Made by a program: the position numbers and the translations under genes. Shown here piece by piece: positions 25,092 through 33,698 of a stretch of DNA of 64,000 nucleotides. The notes beneath the pieces are model-generated. The model had not been told where the DNA came from, made no database searches, and saw only the letters and a program-made list of their open reading frames with translations. Each line of letters starts with the position of its first letter. Positions within the stretch are counted from its first letter, which is position 1. The stretch comes from Streptomyces sp. MMG1533 (GTDB lineage: Bacteria > Actinomycetota > Actinomycetes > Streptomycetales > Streptomycetaceae): contig NZ_LGDG01000272.1 of assembly GCF_001279775.1 (NCBI RefSeq), positions 99,085-163,084 on the forward strand, in the 5' to 3' direction.

Positions 25092-26168
25092 TCAGCACAG
25101 ACCCGCAGGCTTGGACGCCTTGCAGGTGTTGCCTTCGAAGGTGTTGCCCTTGCCGGTGTCCGCGTTCACGAGGTCGGCCGGGGCGTTGCCCTGCAGCACG
25201 TTGTCGCTGATCCGGTTCCGCTCGCTGGTGCCGCCGACGAAGCTCTTGAACAGGACGATGCCGCCCGACAACGGGGAGGTGCCGACGTTGTCCGTGATCA
25301 CGTTCCCCGTCACCAACGTCTCCTCGGCACCGGTCAGGACGATGCCGGAGCCCTGCAGGAACGGCAGCCGGGCGGTCTTCGGGCACAACTTGTTGTTCCG
25401 CGCGATGCGGTTGTCGCGCACGGCCAGGTCGCCGGCCTTCGGCTTGTTCTCGTCACCGACGACGAAGATCGCCGCACAGTTGCCGGTGAGGCGGTTGTGC
25501 TCGACGCTGAGGTTCCGAAGGCGCCGGACGGTGACACCGATCCGGTTGCCCTCCAGCCGGTTGCCTGCGACCACCGTTCCCCGGGTGTCCGTGGCGCCTT
25601 CCTCGGCCTTGACCGAGTTGGCGAGGAACAGACCCGCGTCACCGTTGTCCCGGGCGGTGTTCCTCCGGAACACACCGCGGACCGACTCCTCCTGGGCGAT
25701 GCCCCACACCCCGTTCTTCACCGCCCGTACGTTCCGCACGGTCAGCCCGTCCGTCGCCGTGGCGAACACGCCGTTGGCGGTGAAGCCGGTCACGGTCAGG
25801 GAGGCGACGGTGACGCCCTCGACCTTGCGGTCCTTCGTCCCCACGACGCAGATGCCGTTGCCGCCCTCGGCGCAGCTGTTGGCGGCCTTCTTCGTGCCCA
25901 CGGCCTTCTTCTCGGCCGGCTCGATCACCGTTCTGCGGCCCATGCCGCGCAGGGTCAGCCCGGGCGTCGTCACCTTGACGCTCTCGTGGAAGGTGCCGGG
26001 GGCGACGAGAACGGTGTCACCCGACTCGGCGGCGTCCACTGCCTTCTGGATCGATTCCCCCGGGCGGACCACGTGGATCGTGTGGCCGGCGACCGGCGGA
26101 GCGGCCCCGAGCCCCGCCCCAAGGACCGCTGCGGTGCATACCAAGTACGCAATATGGCATTTCGTCAT
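25092..26168 (-). CDS. Secreted right-handed parallel beta-helix protein
   Basis: A 358-residue protein with a Sec signal peptide (HIAYLVCTAAVLGAGLGAAPPVAG). The mature protein starts HTIHVVRPGESIQKAVDAAESGDTVLVAPGTF, the usual N-terminus of pectate-lyase-like beta-helices. Many turns follow with the pattern N-G-V/I and N-R-L/I (TANGVFATATDGLTVRNV, NRLEGNRIGVTVRRLRNLSVEHNRLTG, DNRIARNN). No catalytic acidic set is evident, so an adhesin or structural role is possible. The ATG at 26168 has no ribosome binding site and sits inside a perfect inverted repeat; an upstream in-frame ATG at 26231 would mask the signal peptide. Confidence 0.82.
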   Translation of the reverse strand: MTKCHIAYLVCTAAVLGAGLGAAPPVAGHTIHVVRPGESIQKAVDAAESGDTVLVAPGTFHESVKVTTPGLTLRGMGRRTVIEPAEKKAVGTKKAANSCAEGGNGICVVGTKDRKVEGVTVASLTVTGFTANGVFATATDGLTVRNVRAVKNGVWGIAQEESVRGVFRRNTARDNGDAGLFLANSVKAEEGATDTRGTVVAGNRLEGNRIGVTVRRLRNLSVEHNRLTGNCAAIFVVGDENKPKAGDLAVRDNRIARNNKLCPKTARLPFLQGSGIVLTGAEETLVTGNVITDNVGTSPLSGGIVLFKSFVGGTSERNRISDNVLQGNAPADLVNADTGKGNTFEGNTCKASKPAGLC

Positions 26169-26174
26169 ATTGCG
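26148..26174. promoter_or_regulatory. Inverted repeat over the start codon of the beta-helix gene
   Basis: Bases 26148-26156 (CGCAATATG) and 26166-26174 (CATATTGCG) are a perfect 9-bp inverted repeat with a nine-base spacer. The second arm contains the start codon of the minus-strand gene. It is AT-rich against a GC-rich background. It could be an operator or an mRNA hairpin that hides the start. Confidence 0.55.
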
Positions 26175-26686
26175 GACGATAAGCCCGGCGGTCTGCAGAG
26201 GGGCCCTATGGTCCGTCCGGCGGCGTGTCATGCGCCGTGACCGGCCACGCCCGGGCCGCCGTCGCCGTTATCACCACCGACCTGCACGTCACCGCTGCAG
26301 CCCGCTGCTCACCCGGCCCTGTTCCGATTCCGGGCAACAACACCGTCCGGCGCCGTAGTCGAGGTGTTGTGCCGTCTTCACGAGGGGTGCCAACGGGTCC
26401 CCGCGAGAGGCCCGGTGCGGCAGCGCATTCCATGTCCTTCGCAACACGTCTCGCCATGTCGACCAACGACAGACCCACTCCCCCATCAACGTCATGATCG
26501 CGAAGGATTCCCGAAGGTGCTTAGAACGTTTGCTCCAAGAGCGAACGTTCCGGAGGTAATCGCCACGGTTCGCCACCCCTTCCGCGCAATAGAGATATCT
26601 ATCAGCATGAACAAGCCCAGCTCGACCGCCCCGCGGCGGGGAGGCGGGTCCCGCTTGCGCGGGCAAACGGATTCGGGAGGTACAGC
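26169..26686. other. Intergenic region with an operator-like repeat
   Basis: No gene is supported here. A 10-bp inverted repeat with one mismatch, GAACGTTTGC (26524-26533) and GCGAACGTTC (26541-26550), stands out. A well-formed GGAGG follows it but has no start codon in range. The region serves as the upstream of the gene at 26687 and of the minus-strand beta-helix gene. Confidence 0.5.
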
Positions 26687-27208
26687 TTGCGATCAGTCAC
26701 GCGACAGGCCGTGGAATGGCTGTCGGCCGCCGCCACCGACCCTCGGGCCTGCAAACGGCAGTGGCAGGGCGAGAGTGGCATCGCGGTGCTGGCCTGCGGG
26801 CGGTTCTGGGATGTGCTGAGCGTGCCGGAGGAGCTGGGCATACTGGTCCTCGACACCCTGCTGTGCGTTCCCCAGGCGCCCGGTCCGGCGCTCGCGGACT
26901 CCGCGGCCCGCCGGGTGGCCTTCTTCCTGCCGCCGGATCCCGAGGGCGCCTGGACCGGCTCGGGGATCCGCTACGGGGGCCAAGGATCGTGGATCGCGGT
27001 GCCCTCGCCGCACCGCTCCGCCGGGCGCCTTCGCTGGCTGGTCCCGCCGGACGGCACTGGCGCACTGTTTGTGCCGGCCGCCGTCGAACTGGCCCTGCAG
27101 CTGGCGCTCGGGAGGCTCGCCGCAGCGAACGACACCAGACGGCAGTGCCCGATGTGCGGGGCACCGGCGCAGGCAGCCGGAATCCGGAGCGATGGCCGGC
27201 CTGGCTGA
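26687..27208 (+). CDS. Conserved hypothetical protein, perhaps primase/polymerase-like
   Basis: A 173-residue protein. TTG 26687 is chosen because GGGAGG stands six bases before it. The sequence AVEWLSAAATDPRACKRQWQGESGIAVLACGRFWDVLSV is reminiscent of the N-terminal part of actinobacterial bifunctional primase/polymerase-like proteins, and SWIAVPSPHRSAGRLRWLVPPDGTGALFVP follows, but the catalytic carboxylates of such enzymes are not clear. A CPMCGAP motif near the C-terminus is a lone CxxC. Treat the function as unknown. Confidence 0.65.
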   Translation: MRSVTRQAVEWLSAAATDPRACKRQWQGESGIAVLACGRFWDVLSVPEELGILVLDTLLCVPQAPGPALADSAARRVAFFLPPDPEGAWTGSGIRYGGQGSWIAVPSPHRSAGRLRWLVPPDGTGALFVPAAVELALQLALGRLAAANDTRRQCPMCGAPAQAAGIRSDGRPG

Positions 27209-27272
27209 TCCCAGCGGATCCGCGGCCGGTCGCACGGCGGCACAGGCACGGTGGCAGCGCCATGCGGCCTCC

Positions 27273-27575
27273 TCAGTACACGGGCACGAGGTCGGCGCGC
27301 TGCTCCAGAGCCAGCTCCGCGTGCCCCCACCGGCCCGTGCGCGGCGGCGTGGCGGCGTACCGATACTGCCAGCCCAGCCCGGGGCCGACGGAGGTGAGGA
27401 TGGTCCACTGCGCATCCCGCACACCGGGGACCGTCCGGCCGCGAGCCCCCCATTCCTCGACGAGTGCGGCGTAAATGGGTGGATCCCCCTCCGACACCTG
27501 GGGGGACTGGCCGTTCGGAGCCTCTCGGCTCTCGCTCTCCCAAAGGAGACGCCCGGTGGTGACCTTGCAATCCAT
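27273..27575 (-). CDS. Hypothetical protein, 100 residues
   Basis: A short minus-strand ORF whose composition is protein-like and unlike the GC-driven shadow frames: PPIYAALVEEWGARGRTVPG, then DAQWTILTSV and GWQYRYAA. No domain is recognised and there is no good ribosome binding site before ATG 27575. It converges on the plus-strand gene ending at 27208. Confidence 0.5.
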   Translation of the reverse strand: MDCKVTTGRLLWESESREAPNGQSPQVSEGDPPIYAALVEEWGARGRTVPGVRDAQWTILTSVGPGLGWQYRYAATPPRTGRWGHAELALEQRADLVPVY

Positions 27576-28045
27576 GTTTCAGCAACGCGCCCGCGCACGC
27601 GGGTGGGTACGTCCTCGTCCTGTTATGGCCCCATCGGATGAGCGTTACTCCCCCGTTCGGGGCCATGTGTTTGTCGGACCGGTTCTTTCCGAGACGCCAT
27701 TCCGGCGGGCGTCGCGGGCCACCTCACCGGGCCACGCGCCACCGGCCACCGGCCACTCGCCCTCTGCCCTCTGCCCTCTGCCCTCTGCCCTCGGCGATCA
27801 AGGCCGACAGGTCGACGTCGGTCCCGCCCGGGTCAGGGCGGCGTACCACGTGCCGGGTCGGCGCATGTGTTCCGGCAGCAGTGTCGGATCCACCGGCGCC
27901 GTCATCGGGCCTTGCCGAAGACCCGCCCCTCACGTCGGCGATGTGCGGCTGCCTGACCCCAGAGGGAGCAGTGCCCGGGCCCCGTGCCGTGTTCCCTCAT
28001 ATCGTGAAACGGCACAGTGACGCTCGGCGCCGAGGCAGGCAGTCC
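27576..28045. other. Non-coding stretch upstream of the PAS-phosphatase gene
   Basis: I see no gene in these 470 bases. They hold the CCCTCTG tandem repeat at 27760-27794. A weak 7-bp inverted repeat, GTGCCGT (27984-27990) and ACGGCAC (28009-28015), lies about 30 bases before the phosphatase start. Confidence 0.5.
27760..27794. repeat. CCCTCTG heptamer tandem repeat
   Basis: Four perfect CCCTCTG units (27760-27787) are followed by one degenerate unit, CCCTCGG. The array is in non-coding DNA. Confidence 0.85.
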
Positions 28046-29275
28046 ATGAAGGAACGGCAGATCGACTACGCGGCGGTCTTCCGTGCGCTGCCCGGCATGG
28101 TGGCGCTGCTCGCCCCTGACCTGGTGTACGTCGACGCCAACGACGACTTCCTGCGACTGGCCGGCCGCACCCGCGAGCAGCTGCTGGGCCGCTACATCTT
28201 CGATGTCTTCCCCGAAAACCCCAACGATCCGGCCGCGGCCGGCATGCGGGAAACCCGAGAGTCGATGCTTCGCGTAGTGGCAACCGGCGAACGCGACACC
28301 ATGGCGCTGCTCCGCTACGACATCGAGGATCCACAGCGGCCCGGCCTGTGGAGGGAGCACTACTGGAGCCCGGTCAACGCACCCGTCCTCGGCCCCGACG
28401 GGCGGGTGGTGCTGGTCGTGCACCGGGTCGAGGAGGTCACCGAACTCATCCGCGCCCGCGGCGGCCCGGGCGGCGACAGCCGGGCCCGCGTACTGGAAGC
28501 CGAGCTCTACACCCGCGCCCGCGAGCTGCAGGAGGTCAACGAACGCCTGCGCACGGCGCACGCCCACGAACGCGAGGTCGCCCTGGCCCTGCAGGCGGCG
28601 ATGCTGCCCGCCCCCAGACCCCTCGGGCACCACCAGGCGGCCGTGCGCTACCAGCCCGCCATCGGCGCCCTGAACGTGTGCGGCGACTGGTACGACCTGG
28701 TCGAACTGCCCGGCAGGAGCCTCGCGGTCGCCGTCGGCGACGTCGTCGGCCACGGCTTGGCGGCCGCCTGCGTCATGGGGCAGTTGCGCAGCGCACTGAG
28801 CGCGGCCTGCCGCGTCGCCGACGGCCCGGCCCAGGCCCTGGAGGCCCTCGGCCTGTACGCCCGCTCCGTCGAGGGCGCCGAGTCGACCACCGCAACGACG
28901 ACCTTCATCGACTGGGACGACCGCTCCATCACCTACAGCTGCGCCGGCCACCTTCCCCCAGCCCTGCTCCACCCCGACGGCACCGTGACCTTCCTCGACC
29001 AGGCCACCGACCCGCCGCTCAGCGCCCGGCCCGAACACCTGCCCCGCCCCCAGGCCCGCACGCCCTTCGACGTAGGCGCCACCCTGGTCCTGTACACCGA
29101 CGGCCTGATCGAACGCCGTACCGAGGACATCGACACGAGCCTGAGCCGCCTCGCCGACTCCCTCACCCGCCACCGGCGATCCGACCCCGAGGCCCTGGCC
29201 GACGCCCTCCTGGCCGACCTCCTGCCCCCAAGCGGCAACACCGACGACACGGCCCTGATCGTCCTCCGCCTGTGA
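28046..29275 (+). CDS. PAS-domain SpoIIE-type serine phosphatase
   Basis: A 409-residue PP2C-like phosphatase. A PAS domain (about residues 8-125: ALPGMVALLAPDLVYVDANDDFLRLAGRTREQLLG) is joined by a short coiled coil (ELYTRARELQEVNERLRTAHAHEREVALALQ) to a SpoIIE/RsbU catalytic domain. The metal-binding motifs are CGDWYDLVELPGRSLAVAVGDVVGHGLAAACVMGQLRS, LVLYTDGLIERR and NTDDTALIVLRL. Such proteins dephosphorylate anti-sigma antagonists in the Streptomyces partner-switching network. There is no anti-sigma kinase domain attached and no antagonist gene adjacent. Confidence 0.93.
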   Translation: MKERQIDYAAVFRALPGMVALLAPDLVYVDANDDFLRLAGRTREQLLGRYIFDVFPENPNDPAAAGMRETRESMLRVVATGERDTMALLRYDIEDPQRPGLWREHYWSPVNAPVLGPDGRVVLVVHRVEEVTELIRARGGPGGDSRARVLEAELYTRARELQEVNERLRTAHAHEREVALALQAAMLPAPRPLGHHQAAVRYQPAIGALNVCGDWYDLVELPGRSLAVAVGDVVGHGLAAACVMGQLRSALSAACRVADGPAQALEALGLYARSVEGAESTTATTTFIDWDDRSITYSCAGHLPPALLHPDGTVTFLDQATDPPLSARPEHLPRPQARTPFDVGATLVLYTDGLIERRTEDIDTSLSRLADSLTRHRRSDPEALADALLADLLPPSGNTDDTALIVLRL

Positions 29276-29283
29276 CAAGCCGG

Positions 29284-29817
29284 TCAGGGCTGCCGGACGT
29301 TGCCCATCTCCGCGGTGAAGACCTCGGGATCGCTGTCGAATCCTCGGATCCTCTCGTGGAACTTCCACTCCCCGGAGACGTCCCTGGTGAATTCCGCGAC
29401 CGTCGCGGCTGTGGATCCGGCGACCTGCGTGAAATCGTCGTTCAGCAGCTCCTTGTATCCCTCGAGGACCAGCACTCCGGTGTTCGACAGGTCTCCGAAG
29501 GTCTTGGGGCCACTGTTCTGATGGACCGCCACGCCCACGACCACTCGTGCGTAGGAGTCGGCCAGCCGGTCGAGCTCCAGCATCATCGCCTCGACGAAGC
29601 CGAAACCCTGGCCGGTCTGGCTGTGCCGGCTCATGTTGATGGTGCCGTCCGGCGAGCGGCTGTCGAAGTGGACCACGTACGCCGGCCGCCCGTAAGGGTC
29701 TTCCACGGAGTAGGTCGCCGCGATGATGTCGAGATGGTGAGGCGGTTGATCCCAGGGACTCGGGTCCCACCGGAGCTTTACTTCGACCTTTTCCAGTCCC
29801 TGACCGACGCTGTTCAC
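29284..29817 (-). CDS. TerD-family protein
   Basis: A 177-residue protein of the TerD/CABP family implicated in tellurite and general stress responses and Ca2+ binding. Recognisable segments are VEVKLRWDPSPWD, LDIIAATYSVED, GFGFVEAMMLELDRL, RVVVGVAVHQNSGPKTFGDLSNTGVLV and EFTRDVSGEWKFHERIRGFDSDPE. GTG 29817 is preferred because GGGAGAGG lies ten bases upstream; ATG 29838 would add seven residues. No other ter genes are adjacent. Confidence 0.88.
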   Translation of the reverse strand: MNSVGQGLEKVEVKLRWDPSPWDQPPHHLDIIAATYSVEDPYGRPAYVVHFDSRSPDGTINMSRHSQTGQGFGFVEAMMLELDRLADSYARVVVGVAVHQNSGPKTFGDLSNTGVLVLEGYKELLNDDFTQVAGSTAATVAEFTRDVSGEWKFHERIRGFDSDPEVFTAEMGNVRQP

Positions 29818-30443
29818 CGGACGCCGCCTCTCCCGCATCAAGCCACCACGGGACGATCCCCCGCACGGTCAAGTATGGCTCCTTGACGCCCTTTCACCGC
29901 AGCGTGGGCCGCCGCTCCTGACACCCAAGTGCGGCACGGCTCATACGCCGTGACGGCTCCTGCCCTCTGACGCCACGACCGCGAACTCGGCCTCCCACTG
30001 CTTGTTTCCCACCGCCACCAGCCCGCACCGCCGCACTCGCCCCTCCACGGGGAAGCATCCGCACGATGACCACCGGCTCAGCGAAGCGGCCGACGGGTGT
30101 CCTGACAGGCCACCGCGTGGCAGGAAATGAACCCGATAACGCAGTTCGATCTCAAGTGAGTTGACGCTTGCGGTGGTGGGTCGTCTGAGCGGACGCGGGC
30201 CTGGCTCCCCTCGGACGTCCGGGCCATGCCGGAGATGAGGGTCGCGGACATGGCGGATCAGCCCCTTCGAGTGCGCGGCCCCGGAACCCGAGGGCCCCAC
30301 TTTGCCCAGGCCCCTCGGGAGGGTCGATTACCGGGAGGTGATGGGCGCCCCGCCGGTTTGCGGCACCCTTCCTTTCGTCTGATGCTGAAGGCTGGCGCCG
30401 GCGGGCGACCTGCCCGCCACGGCTCCGCCCCATGGGAGGCACA
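29818..30443. other. Intergenic stretch with no supported gene
   Basis: A minus-strand frame across 29941-30300 encodes about 119 residues but shows no family, no ribosome binding site and mixed codon use. I do not accept it as a gene. I see no clear repeat here. Confidence 0.45.
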
Positions 30444-31754
30444 ATGCCCAAGGTCCGCAAAGACATCAACTCGCTCACCGACGCGGAATTGGACGACTAC
30501 ATCCACGCGCTCGACATTCTGCGGCAGCGTTCGGAGGTGGACGAGGAGGATCCGACCGGGTACGCGTTCCAGGCTGCTCTGCACAACGGTTCCGCGGGAC
30601 CCCCGCCCATCGCCTGCGAACACGGCAGCGACCTCTTCCTGCCCTGGCATCGGGCACATCTGCACTACTTCGAAGAGCTGCTCCGAGCGGCCGACCCACC
30701 GCGCACGCAGAACGTCACCATTCCGTACTGGGACTGGATCAGCGAGCAGACACCCGAGAAATTCCCCCTCGCATTCAAGAAGCCCGGGCTGAAATCACCG
30801 CGCAACTCCACGCCCACGCCGCTGCCACCGAACACTCTCGAGATCGTGACGACGGAGACGAACCAGAAGGAGTTCGCCGGCTATCCCGACGGCGATCCCT
30901 TCGGAGACGCCGGACGGCTCGAAAGCGGTCCGCACGACACGATGCACAGCTTCTACATCGGCGGGAAAATGGGGAACCCCTCGACGGCGGCCGAGGACGC
31001 GATCTACTTCAGCTTCCACTGCTTCATCGACCTGATGTGGGCCGAATGGCAGCACCGTAACGGAACCCCGCCCCTGACCTCGCCGGATCACGCACTGCGA
31101 GGCTTCACCACGCAGCCGAAGAACAAGGTCTCCGACTTCACCGAAATCGCGGACCTCGACTACGAGTACGAGTACACGGAGCAGCTCAAAGCAGCGTTCG
31201 CCGTGCCGGTGCCACCCCCCGCCCCGCTCAATCTGCTGGCGACCCAGCCGATCACACCGCTCGGCGACGCCGACCTCGTGACGGAGCTGCAGGACAACGA
31301 GCTCGTACGGCTCGGGTTCACCGTGCCTGAGACCCGGGGAGAGCGGCTGCTCGTGCGACTCGACGAGCTCAAGGTGCCGAACACCGGGAGCTACATGCTG
31401 CGCGGCTTCGTGCATCCCTCCGATGCCCCCTTCCAGCCCGACGACAGCGAGTTCACACGTCGGTTCGGTGCGGGCTACGTGACCCTGTGGCGCGCCCACC
31501 CGCACATGCATGCCGACCACGACCACGACCACGAGAACGACCACGACGGTCCGCCCGTCGCCCACCACCCCGTCTCCCGTACGGCACGCTTCGACGTGAC
31601 GCGCGCGGTGGACTCGCACGGGGCGGCCGGTGCCGACCTGGTGTTCAGCCTGCAGTTCATCCCCGCACCCAGCGAGACCGGACTGCCCCCGCATCCCGTA
31701 CCGCCCCTCGACGAGGTCGAGCTCAAGGATGTGCGCATGGAGGTGTACATCTGA
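30444..31754 (+). CDS. Tyrosinase-family dicopper protein with His-rich loop
   Basis: A 436-residue tyrosinase-like protein. Copper site A is His47, His60 and His69 (ALHNGS, then CEHGSDLFLPWHRAHLHYFEELL); site B is His164, His168 and His192 (GPHDTMHSFYIGG and FSFHCFIDLMWAEW). The PYWDW motif lies between. The family oxidises phenols to quinones. It is longer than the classical Streptomyces MelC2 of about 273 residues: residues 250-436 form a beta-rich domain with a His/Asp-rich stretch (HPHMHADHDHDHENDHDG), probably a metal-loading loop. There is no signal peptide and no melC1 chaperone. ATG 30444 follows GGGAGG. Confidence 0.92.
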   Translation: MPKVRKDINSLTDAELDDYIHALDILRQRSEVDEEDPTGYAFQAALHNGSAGPPPIACEHGSDLFLPWHRAHLHYFEELLRAADPPRTQNVTIPYWDWISEQTPEKFPLAFKKPGLKSPRNSTPTPLPPNTLEIVTTETNQKEFAGYPDGDPFGDAGRLESGPHDTMHSFYIGGKMGNPSTAAEDAIYFSFHCFIDLMWAEWQHRNGTPPLTSPDHALRGFTTQPKNKVSDFTEIADLDYEYEYTEQLKAAFAVPVPPPAPLNLLATQPITPLGDADLVTELQDNELVRLGFTVPETRGERLLVRLDELKVPNTGSYMLRGFVHPSDAPFQPDDSEFTRRFGAGYVTLWRAHPHMHADHDHDHENDHDGPPVAHHPVSRTARFDVTRAVDSHGAAGADLVFSLQFIPAPSETGLPPHPVPPLDEVELKDVRMEVYI

Positions 31755-32257
31755 TGCGCACACCGGTGTTCGAGCTGCACATCCGGCCCATGTTCAGCGC
31801 GACGGACCGCGATCACATGATCCCCCATGGGCTGGACCTCTGGGACTACGCCCAGGTGGTCGAGCACGCCGAACACATCTTTGATCGCGTGGAGGACGGA
31901 ACCATGCCGCCGACCGCGCTCGGCGGGCCGTGGCCACAGGAATGGATCGATCTCTTCACGCGCTGGCGGGAAGGCGGTCTCAAGCGCCTCGAGCTCGGTA
32001 CGGCCCAGTTCACGGTCACCCGCTCGCCCAGTGCGGTCACGGTGAAGGCGACCGGGACGTTTCCCGCGGCGGGCTACCTGGGGTGGCTTCAGCTGGAGAG
32101 CCAGTCCGACACGGCCAAGACCTATGTCCTGCACTTCGAACCGCCGGACGCCCCGGTGGCCGGCACCGCGGACGAGTTCGAGTTCAAGGAGCGCTACAGC
32201 TCCTCGGACACCCGGACCCTGTTCATCCACGACAGCACCGGCGTCCAGGAGCGCTGA
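31754..32257 (+). CDS. Tyrosinase-partner protein, unknown family
   Basis: A 167-residue protein whose ATG overlaps the tyrosinase stop codon (TGATG). It begins MRTPVFELHIRPMFSATDRDHM and contains FDLWDYAQVVEHAEHIFDRVEDG-like helical and GYLGWLQLESQSDTAKTYVLHFEPP beta segments. It lacks Cys and resembles no family I can name. Translational coupling suggests an accessory to the tyrosinase, perhaps a copper chaperone substitute or substrate-binding subunit. Confidence 0.82.
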   Translation: MRTPVFELHIRPMFSATDRDHMIPHGLDLWDYAQVVEHAEHIFDRVEDGTMPPTALGGPWPQEWIDLFTRWREGGLKRLELGTAQFTVTRSPSAVTVKATGTFPAAGYLGWLQLESQSDTAKTYVLHFEPPDAPVAGTADEFEFKERYSSSDTRTLFIHDSTGVQER

Positions 32258-32421
32258 TCACGCCGCGACTGCGGGAAGTCACCGGTGGCGGCGGCAAGGA
32301 CCAGACGCCCATCAGGAAGACCCTCTCCTCCTTGGAGGCGATGGCGGCGGCGCCGGGTTCAGTCCCGGCGTACGTCGACGTCACCGTTGACCGTGGCCAG
32401 CGTCATGGTGGGACCGTGGCG

Positions 32422-32676
32422 GACCTCGCGGAGGACCAGCTCGGCGCCCTGGGCCTGGTCCTCAACGCCGTCGTGCTCTTCAACACCCGGTACATGGACG
32501 CCGCGGTGAACCAGCTGAGGACGGACAGCTTCGACGTCCGTGACGAGGACGTCGCCCGCCTCTCGCCGTTCGTGCGGCACCACATCACCATGCACGGCCG
32601 GTACTCGTTCCAGCTCCCCGAGCTGCCCGGCGGACTGCGCCCGTTGCGCGCACCGGACGCCGCCGACGACGAGTAG
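32422..32676 (+). pseudogene. Tn3-family transposase C-terminal remnant
   Basis: Only the last 80 or so residues of a Tn3-family DDE transposase remain: EDQLGALGLVLNAVVLFNTRYMDAAVNQL, then DEDVARLSPFVRHHITMHGRYSFQLPELPGGLRPLR. The family protein is about 1000 residues, so this is a relic. The frame is open from further upstream but loses similarity before about 32420. No terminal inverted repeats were identified. Confidence 0.85.
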
Positions 32677-33013
32677 GCCAGGGCTGCGGCCGGCGCCGAC
32701 GGGCGTCCACCGCGGCCTCGGAAGTACCGGGCCCCGGTCGGGGGCTATCGCACGCGCAGCTCGTACGGGCTGGTCTCCTCGTGCCGGTCGTCCAACTCGT
32801 CCCGGCCGAAGCTCTCCTCCCAGCGCTCCGGTCAGTTCGCTGGGCCGCCGGCCCTGAACAGGTCGTCTGCCCACCGGGGCTCTGTATACGTCGAGCTGAG
32901 CCGTCGTGTTCCCCGTGCCACCCGGACGGCGTTGCCGTGCGGGCCGGGACGAGGGAGCCGGTGCTCGGGGCAGCCGGAGTCGGGCCATGGCCGTCGACTG
33001 CCCGGCCTCGGTC
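32677..33013. other. Intergenic stretch with C-terminal gene relics on the minus strand
   Basis: There is no intact gene. Two minus-strand pieces read like authentic protein ends, one terminating DELDDRHEETSPYELRVR near 32750 and another terminating TEPRWADDLFRAGG near 32835. Both are too short to identify. With the Tn3 relic next door they suggest local rearrangement. Confidence 0.4.
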
Positions 33014-33343
33014 CTACACGGCGATCGGGCGGTCGGCCAGCTGGGCGAGTTCGGTGAAGAAGGCGCGGTAGAGGGGCTCGTCGGCGGTCGGGATCTCGTG
33101 CCGGAAGAACACGGGTCCGGCGCCCGGCACGCTCCCGTAGATCGGTTCGCCCAGGTCTTCGGCGATGCCGAAGTACAGCCGGGTCAGACCGCCTCGGCGT
33201 GCCTCGGCACACACCGTCACCCAGGCCAGCGGGTACCGGTACGGCCCGATGACGTTACTGCGGCGGAAGACCTCAAGGATCCCGCGGTCGGCCTGGATGT
33301 GCACACGCCCGTGCTGGAAGACCTTCGGCTTCGCCGGATCCAC
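33014..33343 (-). CDS. Hypothetical protein, 109 residues, tandem paralog
   Basis: The product starts MDPAKPKVFQHGRVHIQADRGILEVFRRS and ends FFTELAQLADRPIAV. It aligns along its length with the product of the gene just upstream (same DRG-VFELF/ILEVF, LYGTAPA/IYGSVPG and ADRRVV/ADRPIAV positions), so the two arose by tandem duplication. GTG 33343 starts one base after the upstream stop. The family is unknown; no membrane segment. Confidence 0.7.
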   Translation of the reverse strand: MDPAKPKVFQHGRVHIQADRGILEVFRRSNVIGPYRYPLAWVTVCAEARRGGLTRLYFGIAEDLGEPIYGSVPGAGPVFFRHEIPTADEPLYRAFFTELAQLADRPIAV

Positions 33344-33344
33344 G

Positions 33345-33672
33345 TCAGACCACCCTCCGGTCGGCGAGCCCGGCCACCTCGGTGAGGTACGCGCGGAACA
33401 AGAGCTCGTCACCGTGCGGCACCCGGAACGCGGGCGAGGTGCTGTAGCAGAAGGCGGCCGGGGCGGTGCCGTAGAGCGCGGCGTTCGGATCACGTACGGA
33501 ACCGATGAACAACTGGCCGGGCTGGTTGGGCTTCTTGCAGTGCACCAGCGCCCCCAGCCACCGCAGCGGCACCCGGAAGGTGTTAGCGGGACTGGCCAGG
33601 TAGAACAGTTCGAACACCCCCCCGGTCCACCCGCAGATGCAGGTCCTCGTAGTCGAACGTCAGCGGATCCAT
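33345..33672 (-). pseudogene. Tandem paralog with a homopolymer frameshift
   Basis: ATG 33672 opens MDPLTFDYEDLHLRVDRGG, then a run of seven G (minus strand, about 33617-33623) shifts the frame; the rest, VFELFYLASPANTFRVPLRWLGALV to GLADRRVV, is in the next frame. One G fewer would restore a protein matching its downstream paralog. It may be a true frameshift, a slippery phase-variable tract or a sequencing error. Confidence 0.7.
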
Positions 33673-33698
33673 GCCGAGAAGATAGCCCGGCTCCCGCG

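Noticed and set aside
23995..26358. A 787-codon plus-strand ORF over the O-methyltransferase and beta-helix genes
   Set aside because: Both genes beneath it have clear signatures on the minus strand, so the long frame is a GC artefact.
29941..30300. A minus-strand 119-codon ORF
   Set aside because: No ribosome binding site, family or convincing codon bias; left as non-coding.
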